Shown here: positions 43,951-51,791 of the stretch, piece by piece
How the letters are laid out: each line of letters starts with the position of its first letter
How positions within the stretch are numbered: position 1 is the stretch's first letter
Source: Halorubrum sp. BOL3-1
GTDB taxonomy: Archaea; Halobacteriota; Halobacteria; Halobacteriales; Haloferacaceae
Length of the DNA: 64,000 nt
Direction of reading: 5' to 3'
Assembly: GCF_004114375.1 (NCBI RefSeq)
Contig: NZ_CP034692.1
Location: 2,976,001-3,040,000 of the forward strand
Translations under genes and position numbers: made by a program
The notes under the pieces: model-generated
What the model saw: only the letters and a program-made list of their open reading frames with translations
Told to the model about the DNA's origin: nothing
The model's database searches: none

Positions 43951-46900
43951 ATGAGCGCGTGGGGAAGGGGGCGTTCGGCGGTGCTCACGGCGCTCGGAGC
44001 GGCGGTGCTCGGCGCGCTCGTCGTCGCGGCGGTTGGCGTGCCGGCAGTCGGCGCGACTGGCGTGCCGACGGTCGGCGCGGTCGGTGAACCGACGGTCGGC
44101 ACGGCCCTCTCCGCGGAGGCGGCCTGTACGCTCTCCGACACGGAGGCCCGTCCCGGTGATGAGGTCACGCTGAACGCGAGGGACTCCGCCAACGCGAGCC
44201 TGTACGAGTTCGACAGGGCCGGCGACGGGATCTACGAGGCGTCGAGCGAGACGGACCCGACGCACGCCTTCCAGTACGAGCGGGAGGGGACGTTCACCCC
44301 GCGCGTCCGGGTGACCGACGGGAGCGACGACACGCAGGACGTGGCCGACTGTGGGGAGCTCGTCGTCTCCGATAATCGGCCGCCGAACGCGACGCTGACG
44401 TCCGATCCGACCGATCCCGAACCCGGCGAGGAGGTGACCCTCGACGGGAGCGACGCGACCGACCCCGACGGCGACGGGATCCGGTTCTGGGGCTACGACA
44501 TCGGCGGCGACGGGACCTACGACTACACGGGCGACGGCGCGCCGCCAGACCCGGTCACCCACACGTTCCAGCAGGAGGGGACCTACGACGTTCGCCTGGA
44601 CGTCGAGGACGAGCACGGTGCGGTCGGGAGCGACGTGGTGACCGTCGACGTTCGGGCGGACCCGACGGGGTCGTGTACGGTCTCGCCGGCGCAGGTCGCG
44701 CCGGGCGGGTCGGTGACCCTGAACGCGTCGAGCGTCGAGAACGCCAACTACGTCCGCTTCGACATCGACGGCGACGGCACCCACGAGGTGACCGACGAGG
44801 TCGACTTCGTCGTCGAGTGGGCCTACGAGGACCCCGGCGAGTACGACCCGACGGTGACCGCGTACGACGCCGCCGCCAACGAGACGTTCGACTGCGGGAC
44901 CGTCACGGTCAACGCGCCGCCGGAGCCCGCGCTCGACGTCTCTCCCTCGCCGGCGCGGCCGGGAGAGGAGGTCACTCTGGACGCCAGCGGGTCGACCAGC
45001 CCCGGCGGCGAGATCGCGGAGTACCGGTGGGATTTCGAGGGCGACGGGACCGTCGACGAGACCACGTCGGGACCGACCGCGCTCCGCACGTACGACGGCG
45101 GCGAGTACGCGCCGTCGGTGACGGTGGTCGACGAGACCGGTGCGACCGCGACCACGGAGGCGGACCTCCCGGTCCAGTCGGACCCCGACCCGACGGTGCG
45201 GTGCGTCGTCGAGCCGGCCGAGGTCGACGTCGGCGACGTCGTCACGGTCGACGCGTCGGCCTCCGACGGCCCGGAGCGGGTCGAGGTCGACGTCCACGAC
45301 GACGGCGAGATCGACTACGTCGACGAGGACGCGTTCGCGGTGACGCACCGCTACGAGGAGGCCGGGGAGTACCGGGTGGTGGTCCGCGGGGTCACCGCTC
45401 TCGGCGCCGACACGGCGACGTGCGGGGTTGTACAGGTGATCGGCGGGAGCGACGGCGGAGGCGGCGAACCGCTCGGACCGATCGCCGACGTGTTGCCGCC
45501 GGACGCGCTCGACGCGCTCCTTCCGGTTCTCGCCGTGCTCCTCGGACTGGGCGCGCTCGCCGGCCTGATCCGGTCCCTGCTCGGACCGTCGGGGGACGGC
45601 GGCGACGGCGACGACCCCCCGCGACCGCCGTCGCCGCCGCCCGGCGGACCCGGCGTCGAGCGCTACTACACCGACACGTTCGCGACGCCGACCGAGTCCG
45701 ACACGGTCGCGGTCGCCGGACTCGGGTTCGAGCCCGACCTGCTGCGGTTCACCGCCGCGCCCGACGTTCGCGCGGCCGACGTCCGCGCGACCGACGGCGG
45801 CGCACCCGACGCCGGCACGCTCGCGGACGGCGACGTACCGGACCGGACCACGGGATGGACCCACGGCTGCGCGGTCCGGACGGACGACGGGGAGCTCGTC
45901 CAGACCGCGACGACGGTCGCGGCGGACGCCGAGGGCTCCGACGCCGGAATCGGGGTCGCCGCCGACGGCCACGCGCTGGAGCTCGTCCACCACTACGACG
46001 ACCCGCCGGGCAGGCTCCTCGGGACGGTGACGGGGACCGACTCGGACGGATTCGAGGTGGCGTTCGACGCCTCGGAGCTGCGCGACGAGCGCGCCGGCGA
46101 CTCCTTTACGGTCCTGTTCCAGGCGTTCTCGCTGACCGACGACGCGGAGGCCGAGGTCGGCCACTTCCGCACGCCGCCCGCAGCGGGGACGCAGTCGATC
46201 GACCTCGGCGTCGACGCCAACCACGCCACCCTGCTGGCCGGCACCGCCGTGAGCGACGTCGGCGACCGGGCGATGACCGATGTCTCGGTGGGGTTCTCTT
46301 ACGCCGACGTCGTCGGTCGCACGGATCCCGGGCAGGCCGTCCGGAGCGTCGTCGTCGAGTCCTCCGGTCGAACGGCGGTCAGCAGGGCCGTGCGCGTCGA
46401 CAGGGGGATCCACCTCCCGTTCGGCCGCGACGACGACGTGACCGGTCACACGACGGGTCGCGTCACGGGGCTCGGCGACCGGCTCGACGTCGAGTACGAG
46501 AAGCGCTACAGCGGCCCGAGCAAGGTCGGGTCCGACGACAGCACCCTCGTGACCTACGTCGCCGTCGACGCCGGCTGGTCCGTCCCCGACATCGGCTACT
46601 TCCAGCTCCCCGAGCCGGAGTCGGACGAGCCCCTGGCGGTCGACGTCGGATTCCGGCCCGGTCTCGTCGAGTTCACGACCGTCGGGCTCGACGGCGTCGA
46701 CGCCGAACGAACGAGCGTCACGAGCCCGCTGGCGTTCGACTGGAGCCAAGGAACCGTCATGGCGAGTGACGGCGAGCTCGCGCAGTTCTCCTTGGACGGT
46801 TCGGCCGACCGGGTGGACCGGTCCGGAACCGGAGACGGGGCCGTCGCCCTGTCGGTTCGGGCGGTCGCCGAGTCCGGCCACGTCGTCGGTCGGGACGACC

Positions 46901-47031
46901 TGCGCGTGACGGCGTTCACCGATGAGGGGTTCCGACTCACGGTGACCGGCGTCGACACCGACCGGCGGGACGAGGCGGGGCCGCGACCGTATGTGCTGTA
47001 CAAGGCCTGGCCCGACCCGGACGCGGGGTGA
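43951..47031 (+). CDS. PKD-domain surface protein with TM helix and cytoplasmic repeats
   Basis: A 1,026-residue protein. A basic start and hydrophobic segment (MSAWGRGRSAVLTALGAAV) form a signal peptide. Five PKD beta domains follow at about 58-135, 143-232, 235-320, 322-408 and 411-497 (e.g. PARPGEEVTLDASGS with YRWDFEGDGT). Domains 1, 3 and 5 each hold two Cys (CTLSD...DCG, SCTVSP...DCG, RCVVEP...TCG), probable disulphides outside the cell. One membrane helix lies at ~523-545 (LLPVLAVLLGLGALAGLIRS). A proline-rich linker (PPRPPSPPPGGPG) then leads to three ~145-residue repeats, predicted inside the cell, of the type found in the giant operon protein. I infer that it anchors that complex at the membrane. 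Confidence 0.85.
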   Translation: MSAWGRGRSAVLTALGAAVLGALVVAAVGVPAVGATGVPTVGAVGEPTVGTALSAEAACTLSDTEARPGDEVTLNARDSANASLYEFDRAGDGIYEASSETDPTHAFQYEREGTFTPRVRVTDGSDDTQDVADCGELVVSDNRPPNATLTSDPTDPEPGEEVTLDGSDATDPDGDGIRFWGYDIGGDGTYDYTGDGAPPDPVTHTFQQEGTYDVRLDVEDEHGAVGSDVVTVDVRADPTGSCTVSPAQVAPGGSVTLNASSVENANYVRFDIDGDGTHEVTDEVDFVVEWAYEDPGEYDPTVTAYDAAANETFDCGTVTVNAPPEPALDVSPSPARPGEEVTLDASGSTSPGGEIAEYRWDFEGDGTVDETTSGPTALRTYDGGEYAPSVTVVDETGATATTEADLPVQSDPDPTVRCVVEPAEVDVGDVVTVDASASDGPERVEVDVHDDGEIDYVDEDAFAVTHRYEEAGEYRVVVRGVTALGADTATCGVVQVIGGSDGGGGEPLGPIADVLPPDALDALLPVLAVLLGLGALAGLIRSLLGPSGDGGDGDDPPRPPSPPPGGPGVERYYTDTFATPTESDTVAVAGLGFEPDLLRFTAAPDVRAADVRATDGGAPDAGTLADGDVPDRTTGWTHGCAVRTDDGELVQTATTVAADAEGSDAGIGVAADGHALELVHHYDDPPGRLLGTVTGTDSDGFEVAFDASELRDERAGDSFTVLFQAFSLTDDAEAEVGHFRTPPAAGTQSIDLGVDANHATLLAGTAVSDVGDRAMTDVSVGFSYADVVGRTDPGQAVRSVVVESSGRTAVSRAVRVDRGIHLPFGRDDDVTGHTTGRVTGLGDRLDVEYEKRYSGPSKVGSDDSTLVTYVAVDAGWSVPDIGYFQLPEPESDEPLAVDVGFRPGLVEFTTVGLDGVDAERTSVTSPLAFDWSQGTVMASDGELAQFSLDGSADRVDRSGTGDGAVALSVRAVAESGHVVGRDDLRVTAFTDEGFRLTVTGVDTDRRDEAGPRPYVLYKAWPDPDAG
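45658..47025 (+). repeat. Three ~145-residue cytoplasmic repeats of the surface protein
   Basis: The unit starts with YTDTFATPTESDTVAVAGL, then a strand like GLGFEPDLLRFTAAPDV. The core is GWTHGCA in copy 1, GFSYADV in copy 2 and FDWSQGT in copy 3, near residues 634, 779 and 929. Each copy ends with a block like DSFTVLFQAFSL followed by VGHF or DIGYF. The match with the repeats at 27960-29235 includes the FEPDL strand, the core, the DGFE[LV] block and the closing aromatic strand. Confidence 0.72.
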
Positions 47032-47128
47032 TCGAGTCGTCCAGAGATGCCGTGGCCGGCCCGCCCGAAGACGCTGCGACCGGGCCAGGAGCGCCGCGCG
47101 TCCGGTGCGCGGCGACGCGGGAATCTCC

Positions 47129-47695
47129 TCACGGGAGTACCAGCAGGAGGTCGGTCCCGTAAAACAGGTACCCCGCCCCGCCGCCGACCGCGAACGCGAC
47201 GACCGCGTACCACGGTTCGAGCCGGACCGTCTCGAACGCCTTCGTCCCGTACCGTCTGACCCCGAGCGTCCCGGCGACGAACGCCAGGACGAGGAACGCG
47301 GCGCTGTTCTCCCGCCCCGTCGAGAGGAGCCACGACGTGACGACGCCAACCACAAGACCCAGCTCAAGCGCGTGGATCTCGTTGTGGGTCACCTTGCGAA
47401 CGCCCTTCGACAGCGGGATCGCAGCCGGTAGCGTGAACGCCGCCTCGTCGTGCGAGAGGTCGTCCCCGCGCGGGATGCTCTTGCCGACGCGTGTGGTTCC
47501 CTGGGTCGCCGATCCGGACCCGGCGGCGACCGCAACCTGTGTGGCGTCCCGCGACCCCGCCCGCCGCCGGAGATTCCGCACGACCGCCAGCAGGAACACC
47601 GCCCAGACGCTGTAGAACGCGAGCCCGTCCGTCGACATGGGATCCGGCAGTCCCGACACGAGATCCGGAAGCGCCGACTGGATCGGGGACATCAC
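47129..47695 (-). CDS. Three-helix membrane protein
   Basis: A 188-residue protein (an alternative start is one codon later). The first helix (GLAFYSVWAVFLLAVV) is followed by a ~55-residue cytoplasmic-type loop rich in Ser, Gly and Asp. Two more helices follow (LGLVVGVVTSWLL, then AAFLVLAFVAGTLGV), and a last hydrophobic hairpin (WYAVVAFAVGGGAGYLFYG). HNEIHALELG is a short polar motif between helices. It converges on the surface protein gene, 97 bases away, and may belong to the same locus. No family is recognised. Confidence 0.7.
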   Translation of the reverse strand: MMSPIQSALPDLVSGLPDPMSTDGLAFYSVWAVFLLAVVRNLRRRAGSRDATQVAVAAGSGSATQGTTRVGKSIPRGDDLSHDEAAFTLPAAIPLSKGVRKVTHNEIHALELGLVVGVVTSWLLSTGRENSAAFLVLAFVAGTLGVRRYGTKAFETVRLEPWYAVVAFAVGGGAGYLFYGTDLLLVLP

Positions 47696-47995
47696 GACGC
47701 CCCTCCTCGATCGCTGGTCCGCAGTCCCGCCGGGCCGTCGCCGTCGCGCGCGGTTCGTCCGTCGTGGGTGTGGGCTCGTCTGGTCATTGGTCCGGATTGT
47801 TGACCGGCGTCGACGCGTGATGGGTCGGCGTCGGTGGTGTTCGCTCCGTTGCGACCCGATATCGTCTGGTATTCATTATCAATCTATCCCTCAAGAAGCC
47901 ACGCGGCGTCAACAACGTAGACGTAAGACGAGAAACAGTGCGGCCGCAGGACGAGGAACAGCGCGGCCGCAACGGCGACCGCCCGGTCGATCCGG

Positions 47996-48505
47996 CTACA
48001 GCACCGCCGCCAGCGCGTTCATCGCCTCGTCGACCCGGTCGACCCAGGCGTTGTGGCCCATGTGCCCGACCCGGAGCACGTCGTTCGCGAGGTCGCCGAG
48101 GCCGGTCGCGAGGAGGACATCGTGGTCCTCGCGGAGCGCGGCCTGGGTCTCGCCCGCACGTCCGGGGACCGAGAACGCGGTGACGGTCGGCGAGCTCCGA
48201 TCGGGGTCGACGTACGGCTCCAGCTTGAACTCCGCCCCGCGCTCGCGGCAGTGCTCCGCGGCGGCGACGTGGCGCTCGTGGACGGTGTCGAGTCCCTCGT
48301 CCAGCACCAGCGAGACCGCCTCGTCAAGCGCGACGACCTCGGTCGTGAGGTGCGTGTACGGGAACTCCTCGGTCGCGGCGTCGGGGTACTGGTCGGCGAC
48401 TCACGCGCGGAGCTCGTCGAGCTACCGGCTCGCGTCCTGGTCGGCGGTCGACACGCGGGCGTATATCGCGATGGTTTCGGGTCCGTCCTCGGTCGTGTTC
48501 TCGTG
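47996..48505 (-). pseudogene. Chimeric remnant: serine recombinase N-end joined to aminotransferase C-end
   Basis: One continuous frame reads ETIAIYARVSTADQDASR, TAG, LDELRA, TGA, VADQYPDAAT, then FPYTHLTTEVVALDEAVSLV and LRVGHMGHNAWVDRVDEAMN to a stop at 47996. The first part is the N-terminal catalytic start of a serine site-specific recombinase (YARVST block, family ASRQLDELRAY), so the TAG replaces CAG. The second part is the C-terminal ~125 residues of a class-V aminotransferase of the alanine-glyoxylate type. Neither can work: two internal stops and large deletions on both sides of the join. Confidence 0.72.
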
Positions 48506-48535
48506 TTCGCGAATTTAATTTATACAAGTAGGAGT

Positions 48536-48759
48536 TTAGCCGGACCCGTGTAATCCAGTACCTTCTCGACGCATTTTGAGTTCACCTGGTGGTAGTGTTC
48601 CGATAAGCTGATTCCACGCGAGGGTAAGAGCTTGAAGCCGATTCTCGACAGTATCCGATTCGGGTGGCTGAAACAGTTTGAAAGCTTGTTAGTTCGTCGT
48701 TTTACCTCGCGGAGGATACGTTCGACGCTATTCCGATTCCTATGTGACGTGTTGAAATC
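48536..48759 (-). mobile_element. C-terminal remnant of an IS6-like transposase
   Basis: A frame reading DFNTSHRNRNSVERILREVK and RRTNKLSNCFSHP, then (after a one-base frame change) ESDTVENRLQALTLAWNQLI and a stop at 48536. This matches the C-terminal pattern of haloarchaeal IS6-type DDE transposases (a RNxVERxxxExKRRT block with the final catalytic Glu, then a hydrophobic W-N end). All earlier catalytic parts are absent and no inverted ends are clear. Family assignment is by pattern memory only. Confidence 0.6.
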
Positions 48760-48830
48760 GGAACTCGTGATAGTTATTTGAACACTGCCACTAGGACCCG
48801 TAGGAATTTAGCCAGCTGATCGAGTTGACC

Positions 48831-49883
48831 TCAAATAAACTGTAGACACGTTGGTGCGACTATTTTTGTTCGAACTTCTTTCCGACGTAGTTCTCCAGTG
48901 CCAACGTTGAACGCACACTGTATCACGTCGTTGCTGTGTTGGTGGCAGACGAAGATCCGTTCGCCGTCCGGGTGAATCGCGAAGTTCCGAGGCCATCGAC
49001 CACCGGTCGGAGTAACCGCTTCACGGACCACTTTCTCCGGAGACGTGCGGATCCTGAACATGGCGAGAGAATCGTGGCCGCGGTTCGAGGCGAACAGGTA
49101 CTCTCCGGACGGGTGGACATGTACATCGGCGGCGATAGTATCAGTCGCCTCGACGCCGTCCGGGAGTGTAGACAGGGTATCCACAACTGTCGGCCGCTGC
49201 GGGTCAGCGAAGTCAACAACCGAGAGCGTCGCGTTGAGTTCGTTCACGAGGTATCCGATAGGCGCAGTCGGGTGTACTGCGAAGTGACGTGGACCAGCTC
49301 CCGGCCGACAGCCGATCGCCGCGTCCGGGAGCGGGCAGAGCCGGTCGTCATCTCGGTCGAGTTCGTACACGGCGACGCGGTCAGCGCCGAGATCCGGTAC
49401 GTAGACTATTGAGTCGGTCACAAACTGAGCCGAATGAGGGTGCGGCGAAGCCTGGCGGTCACCTCTCGGACCGGACCCCTCGTGACGCCGCAGGTCTAGC
49501 GGTCCATCGAGGGCCCCGTCCGTCCCTAGGGACATCAGCGCCGTGGAACCGCCTGCGTAGTGGGCGACGACTACATACTCACCGCACGGGCCAATCGTGA
49601 CGTGACAGGGGCCGGCGTCACCCGTCGCTGTCCGGTTGAGACGGCTGAGCCGACCGCTCGCAAGATCTATCCAGTAGGAGACTGCTGATCCCTCTTCGCG
49701 CTCATTAACGGCCACCAAGATGGGTTCGGACGGGTGAACGTCGAGAAATGAGGGGTCGCGCTCCTCGGCAGCGTCGCACCGATCGAGTGACTCACCGTCG
49801 ATCCGATACGACGTGAGCCCGGTGTCTTCGGTCTCGGTGTACGACCCGACGACCGCGAGGTCACGCCCCGACTCGTCGACCAT
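48831..49883 (-). CDS. Lactonase-family beta-propeller (Pgl-like)
   Basis: A 350-residue seven-bladed beta-propeller of the 6-phosphogluconolactonase/carboxy-muconate cyclase group. Blades show recurring motifs: DLAVVGSYTETEDTGLTSYR, FLDVHPSEPILVAVNE, GPCHVTIGPCGEYVVVAHY, SPHPHSAQF, DLGADRVAVYELD, GAGPRHFAVHPTAPIGYLVN, HPSGEYLFASNRGHDSLAMF and PRNFAIHPDGERIFVCHQ. These HP-x2-x-Y blocks are diagnostic. It would open sugar lactones formed by the adjacent dehydrogenase-like enzyme. It is the last gene of a four-gene minus-strand operon; its start is three bases from the stop of the epimerase-like gene. Confidence 0.9.
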   Translation of the reverse strand: MVDESGRDLAVVGSYTETEDTGLTSYRIDGESLDRCDAAEERDPSFLDVHPSEPILVAVNEREEGSAVSYWIDLASGRLSRLNRTATGDAGPCHVTIGPCGEYVVVAHYAGGSTALMSLGTDGALDGPLDLRRHEGSGPRGDRQASPHPHSAQFVTDSIVYVPDLGADRVAVYELDRDDDRLCPLPDAAIGCRPGAGPRHFAVHPTAPIGYLVNELNATLSVVDFADPQRPTVVDTLSTLPDGVEATDTIAADVHVHPSGEYLFASNRGHDSLAMFRIRTSPEKVVREAVTPTGGRWPRNFAIHPDGERIFVCHQHSNDVIQCAFNVGTGELRRKEVRTKIVAPTCLQFI

Positions 49884-49886
49884 CGA

Positions 49887-50771
49887 CTACAACTCCCGCC
49901 AAGTCCGCTGCGGCTCCCACCCCAGCAGCGACTCGGCCTTCGAGAGGTCGAAGAGCGCTTCGTGACCCTCGGGCGTATCACGCACGGTCGCATCCGGGTA
50001 GAACTCTGCTATGAGCTCGTCCGTCGCCGCGTCGGCGGTCGTGTCGCCTGCGACCGCCCAGAACGTTTCGTGACCCTCGAAGTCGGCCTCGACAGCCTTC
50101 CGGGCGATCGACGTCGCGTCCGCCATTGCGAGGTACGAGAAGAGTACGTCGCGGCTAGTGGCCGGGTGTACGTCGGCGAGCGCGTCGAGAGACCGGTCGG
50201 TCTCGACGAGCGCCTCGCGCATCTCCGCGTCGGTCGTCACCCAGGGGTACCGCAGCGACGAGACCGTCAAGTCACACGAGGGTCGCCGTCCGAACCCGTC
50301 GGCCGTTACCTCCATCGCATGTTTCGCGATCCCGTACGAGTCGTCCGGCGTTCGTGGGTGACTCTCGTCGACCGGGATGTACTCTACCTCCGCCGGGCGC
50401 TCCTGGTGTTCGCTGCCGAGCGCGTTGATGCTTGACGCGAGACACACCGACTCCATGCCGAGTGATTCGGCGGCCTCTAAGACGTGTGCTGCCGAGAGGA
50501 CATTGCTTTCGTAGACGCGGAAGTCCGGGTTGCTATACGGGTTCGGGATCGTCCCCATGTGGATCACGGCGTCGGCGTCGTACTTCGCGAGCGCGCCGTA
50601 CGTCTCGCCCGCATCCAGCAGGTCCGTGGTGACGTACCGGTCCGAGACGTCTTCCCGTTGCTTACCGCGCGCAACGTTGACCGTCTCGTAGTCGTGGTCG
50701 CTCAGGTGATCGAGGACCGCTTCGCCGATCTTGCCGTTGCCGCCTGTCACTGCTATCGTATCGATCGTCAT
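49887..50771 (-). CDS. NAD-dependent epimerase/dehydratase, possible uronate dehydrogenase
   Basis: A 294-residue extended short-chain dehydrogenase. The Rossmann NAD motif is TGGNGKIGEAVLDHL at the N-terminus, the catalytic Tyr-Lys pair is DSYGIAKHAMEV, and AVIHMGTIPNP and SLRYPWV are typical of the uronate-dehydrogenase-like branch. I chose ATG 50769-50771; a longer frame exists. Oxidation of a hexuronic acid or sugar to a lactone would supply the downstream lactonase. It lies 32 bases after the mannonate dehydratase-like gene. The family is firm; the sugar specificity is inference from context. Confidence 0.86.
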   Translation of the reverse strand: MTIDTIAVTGGNGKIGEAVLDHLSDHDYETVNVARGKQREDVSDRYVTTDLLDAGETYGALAKYDADAVIHMGTIPNPYSNPDFRVYESNVLSAAHVLEAAESLGMESVCLASSINALGSEHQERPAEVEYIPVDESHPRTPDDSYGIAKHAMEVTADGFGRRPSCDLTVSSLRYPWVTTDAEMREALVETDRSLDALADVHPATSRDVLFSYLAMADATSIARKAVEADFEGHETFWAVAGDTTADAATDELIAEFYPDATVRDTPEGHEALFDLSKAESLLGWEPQRTWREL

Positions 50772-50803
50772 GTTTTGTGTGGTCTCCGTGGTTGTCGGCC
50801 GAA

Positions 50804-51766
50804 TTACTCCAGCAGGCCTTTGATATAGCCGATCGCGAACAGCCGACCCATGTCGGTGTAGCCGGCCATCGCGTCGTCGCGGTCCTGTTCGCCGATCATC
50901 CGCGGGACGTGGTCGGGCCGGATCGGGCCGTCGAACCCGGCCTCTCGATACGCCTCGATTGCCGCCTTCATGTCGGTGGGCCCCTCTTCGTGCCACGTCT
51001 CCACGAAGTTCCGCTCGTCGCCCTCAACGTCGCGGAAGTGGACGAAGTGGATCCGGTCGCCGAACTCGCGAATCGCTTCGATCGTATCGCCCGCCATCGC
51101 CGAGAAGTTCCCCTGACAGAACGTGACGCCGTGGCGCTCGCTGTCGTGGAGGTCGAGGATGCGGCGGTAGTCGTCGTACGACTGCACGATCCGCGGAACG
51201 CCCCGCACCGGCGAGGTGGGCGGGTCGTCGGGATGGAGCGCGAGGTTAACCCCGTACTCCTCCGCGACGGGGACGATCGCGTCGAGGAAGTACTCCAAGT
51301 TCTCCCACAGTTCTTCTTCAGTGATTCCGGCGGCCTCGTGGTCCGGCGCGCGTTCCATCCACTCGTGGTCGTAGCCGATCCGCTGGGAGTCGCCGCGACC
51401 CGGCACCGAGTCCGAGGTACGGATCACGCCGAGCGGGTTCTCGGTCCACACCCAGCAGTAGGTGTCGATCCCGAGCCGGCCCATGTTCTCGATCAGCGTC
51501 TTGACGGTCTCGATCTCCTCGTCACGGCCCTCCTTCCCGAGGACGGTCTTCTCCATCGACGGGCGGTCCTCAACAACGTCGAGTGAGAAGCCGTGATCAG
51601 CGAAACGGGTGACGGTGCGCTGGAGCGTATCGTACTCCCACCAGTCGTCGACGCCCCAGAACCGGACAACGGCCGTATTGAGACCGAGCTGTTCAGCGAT
51701 CGTCCACCGCCGATCTGCTTTCGGCGGGAGCATTACGGTCGGGTTCATGTCGTATTGGTCTGTCAT
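50804..51766 (-). CDS. D-mannonate dehydratase-like TIM-barrel enzyme
   Basis: A 320-residue metal-dependent TIM-barrel. Family blocks are NLALHPDDPP, TFCQGNFSAMAG, IHFVHFRDVEGD and GPIRPDHVPRM near the C-terminus, which carry the His, Cys and Asp metal ligands of UxuA. It is shorter than E. coli UxuA (about 394), lacking part of the lid. The reaction would be D-mannonate to 2-keto-3-deoxy-gluconate in hexuronate breakdown; relatives acting on other aldonates exist. It is the second gene of the operon, 25 bases after the AGE-type gene. Confidence 0.85.
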   Translation of the reverse strand: MTDQYDMNPTVMLPPKADRRWTIAEQLGLNTAVVRFWGVDDWWEYDTLQRTVTRFADHGFSLDVVEDRPSMEKTVLGKEGRDEEIETVKTLIENMGRLGIDTYCWVWTENPLGVIRTSDSVPGRGDSQRIGYDHEWMERAPDHEAAGITEEELWENLEYFLDAIVPVAEEYGVNLALHPDDPPTSPVRGVPRIVQSYDDYRRILDLHDSERHGVTFCQGNFSAMAGDTIEAIREFGDRIHFVHFRDVEGDERNFVETWHEEGPTDMKAAIEAYREAGFDGPIRPDHVPRMIGEQDRDDAMAGYTDMGRLFAIGYIKGLLE

Positions 51767-51791
51767 CTGTGTTTGATTTAGTGAAGCTCAG

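Noticed and set aside
21706-48505. TAG read-through as pyrrolysine in a methylamine context
   Set aside because: Both TAG codons replace family Gln in truncated remnants; no Pyl genes are in the window and no methylamine methyltransferase is present.
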